A DNA stretch of 51,939 nucleotides from an uncultured Oscillibacter sp. (GCA_900544615.1 UQVS01000018.1:1-51939), one strand, 5' to 3'. Counted from the first letter of the stretch, positions 7,378 to 15,991 are shown. Made by a program: numbers and translations. The notes: generated by a model from the letters alone, not told the origin.

Positions 7378-8175
7378 TTATTCGCCGCAGACTTCCAGCC
7401 AGAGCTGAGAACTGTCTGTGTCCTCCGTCTCCAGCGTAACGCCCCGGTCTGCCAGCTCTTCTGCCAGCGCGTCGAACTCCGTCCGGGTCAGCAGATAGCG
7501 GACAACGCCGGTATCCTTCTGCTCGGTGGGAGTGTGGTCGTCCAGCAGATCGCCGATTTCCGTCGCGCTGACCCGCACGGTGGGGAGGTCGGCCCCGGTT
7601 ATCACGGGGACGGCGCTTTTCCCATTCTGATAAGCGCTCTGGATGGAAGCTGTGCCGTCTGTGCTTTCACTTTTATTCGCCTGCTGGGTACTGTCTGCCG
7701 CGACAGAATCGGGTTCTCCACTGTCGTCTGGGGAGTCCATGGGCTGACAGCTGTCTGCATCATCGCCGGAGGATGCGTCCGCGCTGCGTTCCACGGTGCT
7801 CTCCGCTGCCGCGCAGTCTGCGGTGTAAGCGGCGGCTTCGTTAGAAGTATTGCGGGAGGACAGCCCTGCGCCGTACTGCACCAGCACGATGACCGCCAGA
7901 CAGGCTGCGGCGGCCGCCAGCTTGCCCCACGGTTGCGTCTTAGGCCGGGACTGGGGCGTTTTGGCCACGGCCTGCATGATATGGTCGGTAAAATCCGCTG
8001 GCAGCTCCGTTGATTCCGCTGTGGGAAAGTCCGCCCGGATTGCCAGCGCATCATCCACATAGGCCTGACAGCCCGGACATTCGGCCAGATGCGCCTGCAC
8101 CTCGGCCATTTCCGCAGCCGTCAGTTCTCCGTCTACAAAAGCGTCCAGCAGGGCGGCGTTTTCATGGATCTTCAT
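7378..8175 (-). CDS. Zinc-finger (zf-HC2) transmembrane anti-sigma factor
   Basis: 265 residues. The N-terminus holds the anti-sigma zinc motif H-x3-C-x2-C in HLAECPGCQAY, preceded by LLDAFVDGEL, typical of RsiW/ChrR-class proteins that bind ECF sigma factors. A single membrane helix (KLAAAAACLAVIVLVQYGAG, about residue 95-115) separates this from an extracytoplasmic, Ser/Asp/Glu-rich region and a C-terminal folded segment ending in SSQLWLEVCGE. It would hold the upstream ECF sigma at the membrane until a signal triggers release. The ATG at 8175 is preferred (AAGGGGG 8 nt upstream). The GTG at 8181 overlaps the sigma stop codon as GTGA and could be an alternative, coupled start. Confidence 0.88.
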   Translation of the reverse strand: MKIHENAALLDAFVDGELTAAEMAEVQAHLAECPGCQAYVDDALAIRADFPTAESTELPADFTDHIMQAVAKTPQSRPKTQPWGKLAAAAACLAVIVLVQYGAGLSSRNTSNEAAAYTADCAAAESTVERSADASSGDDADSCQPMDSPDDSGEPDSVAADSTQQANKSESTDGTASIQSAYQNGKSAVPVITGADLPTVRVSATEIGDLLDDHTPTEQKDTGVVRYLLTRTEFDALAEELADRGVTLETEDTDSSQLWLEVCGE

Positions 8176-8177
8176 TT

Positions 8178-8774
8178 TCACAGCCCCCTTTCTGGTTTCT
8201 TAGACGCAGCGGGAGCCGAAAAGTTCCCCTGTTCCATCAAAAAATTCCGCAGCTGCCGCCGCCCCCGGCTGATCCGGGATTTCACGGTTCCCAGGTCCAG
8301 CGACAGCGCGTCGGCGATCTCGTCATAGCTCAGCTGCTGGATCTCCCGCAAGATCAGCACCTCCCGGTGTTCCGGGGAGAGCGTCCGCAGCCCCGCTTCG
8401 ATCTGGGCGCGCAGTTCCTTCTGCTCCGCCGCAGCTTCCGGCGTGGGCCTTGTATCCGGTACCTCCGCACTGACGGCCTCATCATCCAGAGACGGCCCCT
8501 GATGGCGGCCCTCCTTCCGCAGCAGATCCACACAGGCGTTGGAGGCCAGACGATACAGCCATGTGGAAAAGGCGGAATCCCCCCGGAAGAAGGGCAGACC
8601 CTGCCATGCGGAGAGAAACGTCTCCTGCGCGGCCTCCTCCGCCAGTTCCGGCGTGGGACACATCCGTACCGTCAGGGCATAGACCCGTTTCTGGTACTTT
8701 ATGACCAGCTGCCCGAAGGCGGCCTGATCGCCGTTTCGGGCGGACTGGATCCAGTTTTGCTCCTGATTGTCCAT
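8178..8774 (-). CDS. ECF-type RNA polymerase sigma factor
   Basis: 198 residues. The region-2 block includes FGQLVIKYQKRVYALTVRM, then EEAAQETFLSAWQGLP and FSTWLYRLASNACVDLLR, which is -10 recognition and core binding. Region 4 is LSPEHREVLILREIQQLSYDEIADAL followed by GTVKSRISRGRRQLR, a classic helix-turn-helix for -35 binding. Between them is an acidic linker. AGGAGG precedes the ATG within the end of dusB, 8 nt downstream of its stop codon, so dusB, sigma and anti-sigma form one minus-strand operon. Which stress it answers to is not visible. Confidence 0.94.
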   Translation of the reverse strand: MDNQEQNWIQSARNGDQAAFGQLVIKYQKRVYALTVRMCPTPELAEEAAQETFLSAWQGLPFFRGDSAFSTWLYRLASNACVDLLRKEGRHQGPSLDDEAVSAEVPDTRPTPEAAAEQKELRAQIEAGLRTLSPEHREVLILREIQQLSYDEIADALSLDLGTVKSRISRGRRQLRNFLMEQGNFSAPAASKKPERGL

Positions 8775-8782
8775 GACCCCTC

Positions 8783-9757
8783 CTAATCCCGCAGGTCCCG
8801 CTGAATTCCACGGGTGATGCGGTCCACATCCTCCAGCGTGTTCATCTGCACGATCTGCTCCTTATAGTAATTGGCGTGGGAGATCCCCTTCAGATACCAG
8901 CAATACTGCTTCCGCGCTTCCAGTACGGCTACCCGTTCCCCTTTGTAAGCGGCGGCCATACGGATCTGCCGCACGGCGGTTTCGCACCGCTCCGCCAGCG
9001 GCGGCAGCGGGGGGAGCGGCTTCCCGTCCAGAACGGCCTGCGCCTGCTGGAAGATCCAGGGATTGCCGAAGCAGCCCCGGCCGATCATGGCCATGTCCGC
9101 CCCGGTGTGGAGAAGGATGCGCGGCGCGTCCTCCGGCTTCCAGATGTCGCCGTTGGCGATGACGGGGATGGAGACGGCTTCCTTCACGGCCCGGATGCAG
9201 TTCCAGTCGGCGGTGCCGCCGTAGACCTGCGCGCGGGTGCGGCCGTGGACGGCCACGGCGGAAGCGCCTGCCTGCTCCAGCGTCCGGGCAAATTCCACGC
9301 AGTTGCAGTGTCCCAGATCCCAGCCCCGGCGGAATTTGGCGGTAACCGGGATGCCGGGCAGCGCTTTCACCACCGCTTCCACAATACGGCCTGCCTTTTC
9401 CGGGTCTTTCATCAGGGCCGCGCCGTCTCCGTTGTTGACGATTTTCCCCATGGGACAGCCCATGTTGATGTCCAGAATATCCGCCCCGCTGTACTCCATG
9501 GCGATCTGGGCGGCCTCTGCCATGCAGATGGGGTCGCTGCCGAAGATCTGCACGGCGGCAGGATGCTCTCCGGGGAATTGGGTCAGCAGGGAGAAGGTTT
9601 TTTTGTCGTGATAGCAAAGTGCTTTGGAGGAGATCAGCTCCGTGATGGTATAGCCCGCCCCAAGCTCTGAACAGATCTGCCGGAAAGCGGCGTCCGTTAC
9701 CCCGGCCATGGGAGCCAGAGCCAGCTGGGAGTTGATTTCCACGGTTCCGATGTGCAT
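8783..9757 (-). CDS. dusB: tRNA-dihydrouridine synthase (DusB type)
   Basis: 324 residues, an FMN-dependent TIM-barrel enzyme that reduces uridines in the tRNA D-loop. The N-terminus LALAPMAGVTDAAFRQIC is the family hallmark. DINMGCPMGKIVNNGDGAALM carries the catalytic cysteine, and VAVHGRTRAQVYGGTADWN plus IPVIANGDIW and AMIGRGCFGNPWIF complete the FMN/tRNA-binding set. GGAGG lies 8 nt upstream of the ATG. Expression of a tRNA-modifying gene with an ECF sigma/anti-sigma pair is an operon feature of this window, not a known functional link. Confidence 0.95.
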   Translation of the reverse strand: MHIGTVEINSQLALAPMAGVTDAAFRQICSELGAGYTITELISSKALCYHDKKTFSLLTQFPGEHPAAVQIFGSDPICMAEAAQIAMEYSGADILDINMGCPMGKIVNNGDGAALMKDPEKAGRIVEAVVKALPGIPVTAKFRRGWDLGHCNCVEFARTLEQAGASAVAVHGRTRAQVYGGTADWNCIRAVKEAVSIPVIANGDIWKPEDAPRILLHTGADMAMIGRGCFGNPWIFQQAQAVLDGKPLPPLPPLAERCETAVRQIRMAAAYKGERVAVLEARKQYCWYLKGISHANYYKEQIVQMNTLEDVDRITRGIQRDLRD

Positions 9758-9917
9758 ATGATGCCTCCAAAAAACTGAAATTGCTCATTCAGTGTATCGG
9801 ATTTTCGGGAAAAATGCAAGGGAAACAGAAAATACGGGCATGATCCTCATTGCGACGGATTTTTCCGGGGACAGGCTGTAAACTGGTGCCATGATTCATA
9901 CAAAGGAGGGGTCTTTT

Positions 9918-11936
9918 GTGGAATACAGGCCCATGACCGTTCAAAAGCTCCAATCCGGCCGGTGGCTGACTTGGGGGATCCGCTTTTTCCTGACGGCGGC
10001 GCTGACTGCCAGTCAGACTGCGGGGGACTACGCGCCCTTTGCGCTGGGCTGCATCGCGGCGGCCGGGCCGGGGGCGGACGGCGCCGCCGCCCTGCTGGGC
10101 GGTGTGACGGGCGCTCTGCTGTTTCTGGAATTTCCCAAGGCGCTGGCGTTTACGGCGGTGGGAATTCTGGTGCTGACGGCTTCCACTGCGTTCCGGGAGA
10201 CAAAGCTGCTGGAACGCCAGTGGGTGCTGCCGGTTTTGTCGGCTGGGATGGTGCTGGCAGTGGGGGGCATTTATGTAATCCAGTCCTTTTCCCCTATGGA
10301 GGAGGCTGCACCCTGTGCGGGGGCTGCCGCCCTGACCGGCGTATCCGCTTATTTCTTCCGGCAGCTGTTCCAGAGGCCGGAGGAGCGTCTGGCCCCGGAG
10401 GGACTGCTATTTCTGGGGGCGGCGCTGACGCTGGCATTGGGGGATCTGACGATCCTGAATGTCTCCGTGGGACGGGTACTGCTGTGTGCGCTGCTGGCCT
10501 ATACGGCTTATGACCGGGGGCCGCTCCCCGGCGTGACCGCCGGGCTGGGACTGGGATTGATGACAGATCTTGCAGTCGGAAGCAGTGGCCTGTTCACCGC
10601 CGCCTACGGCGCGGCGGCTCTGCTGGCGGCCCGGTGCAGCCGCCGCCTTTTATCGGCAGCCGCCTTCTTTCTGGGGGCGCTGGCGGCGATGATGACCTCA
10701 CGGGAGGAGCTGGCGCAGAGCCTGCTGCTGGAAACCGCGGCGGGGGCGCTTCTGTTTCTGGCCATTCCAGGGCGCGCTTTCGGCGGCAAGCGGATCCAGC
10801 GGGCGGAGGCGGCGGATTCGGCGCAGAAAAAGGCTTTGCGGGAACGGCTGAGCCGCGCGGCGGAAGCCCTGCGGGAGCTGTACGACAGCATGAGCCGCAC
10901 GGCTCCGGCTGCGGAGGAAAATCCGGCAGTGATCTTTGACCGGGCGGCGGAACGGGTATGCCGGGGCTGCGCGCTGTGTGAACTGTGCTGGCAGAAGGAG
11001 TATACCTCCACATTCAACGCGCTCAATGACGCCACCCCCTTTCTGTTGGAACGGGGCAAAGCCAAGGCCAAGGATTTTCCCCAGCATTTTGCAGATCGGT
11101 GCATCCACCTGACGGAGCTGCTTCAGGCCGTCAACGGGGAGCTGTCCGCCTTTCTGCTGCGGAAGCAGTACCGCCGCCAGCTGGAGGAGACCCGCCGCAG
11201 TGCCAAGGGACAGTATGCCCAGATGTCCGACCTGCTGAGCGCGGCGGCTGCGGGACTGGGTGAGCCCCGGACAGCCTTCGGGGAAAAGCAGAGCTGCGAT
11301 ATCGGCGCAGCCCTGCGGCCCAAGGAGGGGGAACTGGTCTGCGGGGACACCGTGGAAGCCTTTCGGACGGGGAACGGCGTCTGGTGCCTGCTGCTGGCGG
11401 ACGGCATGGGCAGCGGGGAGGAAGCACGGCGGGAGTCTGCCCTGACCTGCCGCCTGCTGCGCCAGTTTCTGGAGGCGGATATCGCGCCGGAGGCTGCGCT
11501 GACCACTCTGAATTCCGCAATGGCCCTCCGGGGGGCGGAGACCGGCAGCTTTACCACGGTGGATCTCTGCATCCTGCGGGGAGATGAGGCTGCGTTCTAC
11601 AAGTTCGGCGCCGCCCCAAGCTATCTGAAGAAAAACGGCGCTGTCCGGCGGATCACCGGCAGCAGCCTGCCGGTGGGACTCCGGGGAACGCCGGCCGCGC
11701 CGGACATCACCACGGCCACGCTGGAACCGGGCAGCTTTGCCGTCATGATCAGCGATGGCGTGGCAGACCCCAACCGGGACGAGTGGCTTCAGGATCTGCT
11801 GGCGGGCTGGAACGGAGACGATCCCCAGACGCTGGCCAATTTGATCCTCTCCGAGAGTATCCGCCGGGAACGCTTACAGGACGACTGCGCCGTACAGGTC
11901 CTCTACCGCCCGCTTTCGCAGGAACAGGCGGTCTGA
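9918..11936 (+). CDS. spoIIE: Stage II sporulation protein E (SpoIIE), PP2C phosphatase
   Basis: 672 residues from the chosen start, shorter than B. subtilis SpoIIE (about 830). The N-terminal third is a set of about ten hydrophobic segments. A central region with the Cys-rich motif CRGCALCELCWQ (near residue 345) and the C-terminal PP2C domain follow; the domain shows LLLADGMGSGEEAR, GSFTTVDLCIL and FAVMISDGVADPN, giving the metal-binding aspartates. SpoIIE dephosphorylates the anti-anti-sigma factor SpoIIAA, freeing sigma-F in the forespore, and localises at the asymmetric septum. The GTG at 9918 is used because AAAGGAGGGG lies 6 nt upstream; the ATG at 9891 has no such site. A loose promoter lies at 9850-9884 (see findings). 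Confidence 0.95.
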   Translation: MEYRPMTVQKLQSGRWLTWGIRFFLTAALTASQTAGDYAPFALGCIAAAGPGADGAAALLGGVTGALLFLEFPKALAFTAVGILVLTASTAFRETKLLERQWVLPVLSAGMVLAVGGIYVIQSFSPMEEAAPCAGAAALTGVSAYFFRQLFQRPEERLAPEGLLFLGAALTLALGDLTILNVSVGRVLLCALLAYTAYDRGPLPGVTAGLGLGLMTDLAVGSSGLFTAAYGAAALLAARCSRRLLSAAAFFLGALAAMMTSREELAQSLLLETAAGALLFLAIPGRAFGGKRIQRAEAADSAQKKALRERLSRAAEALRELYDSMSRTAPAAEENPAVIFDRAAERVCRGCALCELCWQKEYTSTFNALNDATPFLLERGKAKAKDFPQHFADRCIHLTELLQAVNGELSAFLLRKQYRRQLEETRRSAKGQYAQMSDLLSAAAAGLGEPRTAFGEKQSCDIGAALRPKEGELVCGDTVEAFRTGNGVWCLLLADGMGSGEEARRESALTCRLLRQFLEADIAPEAALTTLNSAMALRGAETGSFTTVDLCILRGDEAAFYKFGAAPSYLKKNGAVRRITGSSLPVGLRGTPAAPDITTATLEPGSFAVMISDGVADPNRDEWLQDLLAGWNGDDPQTLANLILSESIRRERLQDDCAVQVLYRPLSQEQAV

Positions 11937-12019
11937 GGGGGAAAAAATTCCGAAAAGCGGTATAGGCCGCCCGTCTTTGCGGGAAAATGAAACCAGCAAG
12001 CAGAAGGAGGCGTAATGGA

Positions 12020-12289
12020 ATGGTAAAAGGAATTTCCCGGCGGGTGGTGGTGCTGGATTCCCCGGATCAGCGCTTTTTTGAACAGGCGATCTTCATTGTC
12101 CGCAACGATGCCGCCGGGGAGGGGATCACCTCCAGAGAACTGGTGGAGGAAGCGCGGCGGGTGGCGCACAGCTATGTGGCGGGCGGCAGCCGCTTCGGCC
12201 GGGCGTGGCGGTCTTTGAATCCGATGGTCTACACCCTGATGGGGGCCGGAGCCATCGGACTGGCATGGCTGGCCGTGACGCTGATCTGA
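12020..12289 (+). CDS. Small protein with a C-terminal membrane anchor, unknown function
   Basis: 89 residues. The first part is soluble and charged (GISRRVVVLDSPDQRFFEQAI, then SRELVEEARRVAHSYV), and the last 20 or so residues (MVYTLMGAGAIGLAWLAVTLI) form one membrane helix, so it is a tail-anchored candidate. I do not recognise the family with certainty. AAGGAGG is 9 nt upstream of the ATG at 12020; the earlier in-frame ATG at 11987 has no ribosome-binding site. It lies 83 nt after spoIIE with no visible terminator between, then a strong terminator. It is therefore probably a spoIIE co-transcribed gene, and a sporulation role is a guess from position only. Confidence 0.75.
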   Translation: MVKGISRRVVVLDSPDQRFFEQAIFIVRNDAAGEGITSRELVEEARRVAHSYVAGGSRFGRAWRSLNPMVYTLMGAGAIGLAWLAVTLI

Positions 12290-12312
12290 CCGCCCGTATC
12301 TGCACAGACAGC

Positions 12313-12362
12313 TGCGCCCCGTGAACGCCGGATTCATCCGACGTTCACGGGGCGCATATTTT
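12313..12362 (+). terminator. Terminator of the spoIIE unit
   Basis: A perfect 15-bp stem, TGCGCCCCGTGAACG / CGTTCACGGGGCGCA, is extended inside the loop by CGGAT/ATCCG and followed by TATTTTGTTT. It sits 23 nt beyond the stop codon of the small membrane protein, facing the convergent EamA gene. Confidence 0.88.
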
Positions 12363-12404
12363 GTTTGCAAACGACAGCGCTTTGACGGAATCCAACCGCC
12401 GGTG

Positions 12405-13286
12405 TCAGCCCTTTCCGGGAACCGGCAGCTCGCTGACCAGCGTAGAGCCGAGAACCAGCGCCGCTCCCAGAATTCCGCTCCAGCCCAAAGGCTCCCTCAG
12501 AAGCAGGGCGGAGAGAAGAATGGCTACGATGGGGTCGATATAGCTGAAAAGTGCCACTGTCTGGGCGGAGAGAACCGTCATGGAGCCAAAATAGAGCGCA
12601 TAGCACCAGCCTGTGTGGAACACCGCCACGATCAGCAGCAGAACCGCGCCCAACGGCGTGACGCTCATGGCAGACAGATCCTCCGTCAGCAGGATGTAGG
12701 GGATCATCACCGCCGCAGCGCAGGCCAGCTGCAAAAGGGTGCGGTCATAGGCGGGGACGCCGGCCAGATACTTGTTGATGAGGATCACCCCGGCGTACAG
12801 CACGGCGGAGCAGAGAGCCAGCAGAATGCCCTTTGCCTCAGACGGCCCCGGCAGGCCGGACTGCGGCACGCCGGAGACAAATACCATACCAGCCAGCGCA
12901 AGGAACACACAGAGGAGCTTTCGGGCTGTCAGCCGCTCCTTCAGAAGAACGGGGGAGATCAGCGTGACAAAAATGGGAGCCATGTAGTAGCAGAGGGTGG
13001 CGGTCGCTACGGTGGTGTAGCGGTAAGCTTCAAACAGGGTGATCCAGTTGAAACTCATCATCGCAGCGGACAGCAGAAGCAGCTGCCAGCGGCGGCGGAG
13101 GGCGGCCCGGTCAATGGGCGCATGGCGGAAGCGGGCCAGCAGAAGTAAAAAGGCCGCCCCTACAGCGCCCCGCACCAGAGCGATGACGCTGGAGGGCAGG
13201 CCGATCCAGCGGACGAAGATGCCGATGGTGCCGAATACGGACACCGAGAAAATGAGATCCCGTTTCGCGCGGATCACGGCGTTCAT
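12405..13286 (-). CDS. EamA/DMT-superfamily transporter
   Basis: 293 residues with about ten hydrophobic helices in two EamA repeats. The first starts SVSVFGTIGIFVRWIGLPS and contains the typical ...TLFEAYRYTTVATATLCYYMAP segment; the second ends YIDPIVAILLSALLLREPLG, the common closing motif of the drug/metabolite transporter superfamily. Such proteins export amino acids or other metabolites, or take up compounds. The ATG at 13286 has GGGAGG 8 nt upstream. Only 31 nt separate it from the end of the MocR-type regulator, so the two may be co-transcribed; MocR regulators often sit beside the transporter they control. The substrate is unknown. Confidence 0.9.
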   Translation of the reverse strand: MNAVIRAKRDLIFSVSVFGTIGIFVRWIGLPSSVIALVRGAVGAAFLLLLARFRHAPIDRAALRRRWQLLLLSAAMMSFNWITLFEAYRYTTVATATLCYYMAPIFVTLISPVLLKERLTARKLLCVFLALAGMVFVSGVPQSGLPGPSEAKGILLALCSAVLYAGVILINKYLAGVPAYDRTLLQLACAAAVMIPYILLTEDLSAMSVTPLGAVLLLIVAVFHTGWCYALYFGSMTVLSAQTVALFSYIDPIVAILLSALLLREPLGWSGILGAALVLGSTLVSELPVPGKG

Positions 13287-13317
13287 AAGCAAGACCTCCC
13301 AAAAGCAGATCGGGCTG

Positions 13318-14712
13318 CTACAGCAGTGGCAGCAGCACTTCGGAAAGCAGCCGGATAGCTTCCGGCAGGCGCTGCGGTGAAAGCCCGGCATAATTGATGA
13401 CCAGCGTATGGGCAAATTCCGGCTTGGGAACGGCGGCGTATTCCGACAAAAAGCCCAGCCGGACGCCCATCCGGGCAGCTAATTGATACAGCTCGGCATC
13501 AGACCGACCGGTATCCAGCCGCAGGAGAAAATGCAGCCCGGCCCGCTCCTCGGAAAATGTAACGCGGGGGGCCAGCGCACTGGAACGGAAGGCTTCCACC
13601 ACCTCGGCCCGGCGGTTGCGGTATTCTTTCCGCATCCGGGAGAGGTGGCGTTCATAATGTCCGCCGGAGATAAACCGGGCGAGAACGTGCTGCTCCAGAG
13701 CCGGAACCGTACAGGCATAGAACCCCAGCTCCCGGCGGTACCGCTCCAACAGCCGGGGAGGCAGCACCAGAAAGCCCAGACGCATGGAGGGGGAGATCGT
13801 CTGGGAGAAGGTGTTCAGGTAGACGACCCGCCCGCGGAGATCAATGCTTTGCAGGGTAGGAATAGGGCGGCCGGTGAAGCGGAATTCGCTGTCGTAATCA
13901 TCTTCGATGATGGTGCCTTCCGCATCCTCCGCCCAGCGCAGCAGCGTCTGCCGCCGGGCAATAGGCGTCACCAGCCCGGTGGGGTACTGGTGGTTGGGGG
14001 AAATGTGCAGCGCCCCGGCGCCGGAAGCGGTGAGTATGTCAGGGTCAACGCCCTGACTGTCCAGCGGAACGGGAACGCAGGCGGCGCCCAGAGCGCCGTA
14101 CACCTGCCGGATCTTGGGGTATCCGGGATCCTCCACGGCAAAGACCGTGTCCCGGCCCAGCAGCTGCGCCAGCAGCAGATACAGGTATTCCGCGCCTGCG
14201 CCGATCACGATCTGCTCCGGCGAAACGGCCATGCCCCGGAAGTCCCGAAGGTCTGCGGCGATGGCCTGCCGCAGAGCCGGGAGTCCCTGATGCGGAACCG
14301 GCGAGAGCAGCGCTTCCGGCTCCTCGGAGAGAACCTGCCGGGTGAGCTTGACCCAGGTGGACACGGGGAACCGGGCGGTATCCACCTGATTGCGGCTGAG
14401 ATCCAGCCGCCACATGGGAACCTCCGGCGCTGGCAGAGGCGCGGTTCCGCGGACGGCGGGCGGCGTCTGCTCCACAGCGGCGACAAAAAAGCCCCGCTTG
14501 GGCAGCGCTTGCAGATACCCTTCGGCCTCCAGCTGGCTGTAAGCGCTTTCCACCGTGATGACGGAAACATGGAGATGCTCCGCCAGCGCCCGCTTGGAGG
14601 GCAGCCTTGCCCCGGCGGGAAGCGCGCCGCTGAGAATATCTGAACGGATACAGCGGCAGAGATATTCATATAAAGGTAAGGAGCCACGCTCCTCCATGGG
14701 GTAAGTCAGCAT
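13318..14712 (-). CDS. MocR/PdxR-type GntR regulator with degenerate aminotransferase domain
   Basis: 464 residues: a GntR winged helix (LPLYEYLCRCIRSDILSGAL, then LPSKRALAEHLHVSVITVESAYSQLEAEGYL) followed by a long fold-type-I aminotransferase domain. PLP-pocket motifs are recognisable (ISPNHQYPTG and IIEDDYDSEFRF), but the segment that should carry the Schiff-base lysine reads NTFSQTISPSMRLG, with Gln (CAG) where relatives have FSK. MocR proteins use PLP as an effector ligand, so this protein may bind it only loosely or sense another ligand. The ATG at 14712 has AGGAGG 7 nt upstream. It probably controls the downstream EamA gene. Confidence 0.92.
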   Translation of the reverse strand: MLTYPMEERGSLPLYEYLCRCIRSDILSGALPAGARLPSKRALAEHLHVSVITVESAYSQLEAEGYLQALPKRGFFVAAVEQTPPAVRGTAPLPAPEVPMWRLDLSRNQVDTARFPVSTWVKLTRQVLSEEPEALLSPVPHQGLPALRQAIAADLRDFRGMAVSPEQIVIGAGAEYLYLLLAQLLGRDTVFAVEDPGYPKIRQVYGALGAACVPVPLDSQGVDPDILTASGAGALHISPNHQYPTGLVTPIARRQTLLRWAEDAEGTIIEDDYDSEFRFTGRPIPTLQSIDLRGRVVYLNTFSQTISPSMRLGFLVLPPRLLERYRRELGFYACTVPALEQHVLARFISGGHYERHLSRMRKEYRNRRAEVVEAFRSSALAPRVTFSEERAGLHFLLRLDTGRSDAELYQLAARMGVRLGFLSEYAAVPKPEFAHTLVINYAGLSPQRLPEAIRLLSEVLLPLL

Positions 14713-14744
14713 GGCGGCACCTCCTGCCTGAAAGAATATGAGCC

Positions 14745-14771
14745 GCCCCGGCGGGCAGGGCCTGCCGGGGC
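14745..14771 (-). terminator. GC-rich hairpin between the DUF975 gene and the MocR gene
   Basis: Stem GCCCCGGCGGGC pairs with GCCTGCCGGGGC (one G-T pair) around a short loop. On the minus strand the following bases are only moderately T-rich (CTCATATTCTTT). It may end the DUF975 transcript or be part of the MocR leader. No clear promoter was found in 14713-14871. Confidence 0.45.
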
Positions 14772-14871
14772 AGAAACGGAATAGCCGGGGCTGGTATGGG
14801 GGAACAGCCGGTGTGCGGAAGGGGGAGACGCATATCACACCGGGTCGAACGTCCCTTGGACATCAAGCTCC

Positions 14872-15666
14872 TCAGAAGCCCCCTAAATCATCGGGGCCGT
14901 CTGTCCGGCGGAAAGGCTGTCCGCCGGAGACGGCCGCTTTGGCCGCGTCGAAGTAGTCCAGATTGACGCACTGATAATTGGGCAGGAAAAACAGGGACAC
15001 AGCCAGCGACCACATACCGCACACGATGATCTCCGTCAGGCTGGAACTTGCCGTCAGCAGTACGGAGGGGTCACTGAGCACTTGCAGGTAGAGTCGGCCG
15101 TCTACATACAGGGCGGGCAGGAGACTCAGCACGATCCAGCCCAGATAGCTCAGATCCAGCTTCAGCAGTTCCAGCTTCCAGCCCTGCGTCTGGCGTTTGC
15201 TCATATCCAGAGCCTCCATAACGCTCAGCCCCGGATTTTCACAGAGGTTGTAGAGAGCGAAGCGGTAGCGGTAGTAGGCGATGACGCCGGGGATCATAAA
15301 AAGCATGGACCACAGGCAAATGAAAAAGTTCATGACAAAGTTCAGGGCGATGATCTTGCCGGTAAAAGAGAAGCCGTCGAACAGCGTGCCGTAGTCCATG
15401 ATCTCCCGCTGGCGGATGCCCATGCAGTACAGGGCAAAGCCTGTGGCCAGAATCCAGCCGGCCAGCATGGTGAATACGGAAGCGAACATACTGAGAAGCT
15501 CCGGGCCTCCGTTGGAAGCAAAGCTGCCTGCGGCATAATCCACCAGATTCAGAACCAGCGACAATCCGCAGTACAGGGCGGTCAGTCCCTTGGGGGAGAC
15601 CTGCGCCGTTTGCAGAAGCTCCCGGCACTGCGCCTTCAGGGAAGCGCGGTCCAGCGTATGAACCAT
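14872..15666 (-). CDS. DUF975 family membrane protein
   Basis: 264 residues with about six hydrophobic segments. The N-terminus (TLDRASLKAQCRELL) is a soluble amphipathic stretch of the kind that opens DUF975 proteins. The body has FSFTGKIIALNFVMNFFICLWSMLFMIPGVIAYYRY and then ALDMSKRQTQGWKLELLKLDLSYLGW, both highly characteristic of the family. The function is unknown. The ATG at 15666 has GGAGG 6-7 nt upstream, and the promoter at 15781-15809 drives it. The final residues (QCVNLDYFDAAKAA and a polar tail) follow the last helix. Confidence 0.88.
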   Translation of the reverse strand: MVHTLDRASLKAQCRELLQTAQVSPKGLTALYCGLSLVLNLVDYAAGSFASNGGPELLSMFASVFTMLAGWILATGFALYCMGIRQREIMDYGTLFDGFSFTGKIIALNFVMNFFICLWSMLFMIPGVIAYYRYRFALYNLCENPGLSVMEALDMSKRQTQGWKLELLKLDLSYLGWIVLSLLPALYVDGRLYLQVLSDPSVLLTASSSLTEIIVCGMWSLAVSLFFLPNYQCVNLDYFDAAKAAVSGGQPFRRTDGPDDLGGF

Positions 15667-15780
15667 AAAAATCCTCCATTCTCTGCCCGGATGCGCCGGG
15701 CGGGGCATCGTTCAGATCTGTATGTGCCGGATCCAGCGGCTGTTTTCCGCAAAAAGCGCACATGGACAGAATCCTTTTCA

Positions 15781-15809
15781 TTTATAACATATACCCGGCA
15801 AAAAGACAA
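15781..15809 (-). promoter_or_regulatory. Promoter of the DUF975 gene
   Basis: On the minus strand: TTGTCT (15804-15809), 17 nt, TATAAA (15781-15786), about 115 nt upstream of the start codon. The rest of 15667-15962 shows no convincing gene. Confidence 0.7.
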
Positions 15810-15962
15810 GGGCGTGCAAAATGCCGAAAAGAAAGGAGGAGTTCACGGAAAAAATATGGAGATTGCCATGGACGCACCAAACGATTACGCAAAATAATTG
15901 GGTGAAACAGGAGAAAATGCCAGCAATTTGACAAATTCCCTATAAAAATTGAGTTCACAGTC

Positions 15963-15991
15963 TGGACATTTTTTTATTTGTGGTGTAAAAT
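15963..15991 (+). promoter_or_regulatory. Promoter of the rnf operon
   Basis: TGGACA (15963-15968), a 17-nt spacer and TAAAAT (15986-15991). Initiation would be near 15998, giving a leader of about 105 nt before rnfC. A second TTGACA at 15932-15937 has no good -10 partner. Confidence 0.8.

Noticed and set aside
15856..15897. A 13-codon frame (MEIAMDAPNDYAK) upstream of the rnf promoter, after an AAGGAGGA
   Set aside because: The ribosome-binding site is too far from the ATG (about 16 nt), and the frame lies before the identified rnf promoter; not enough support.
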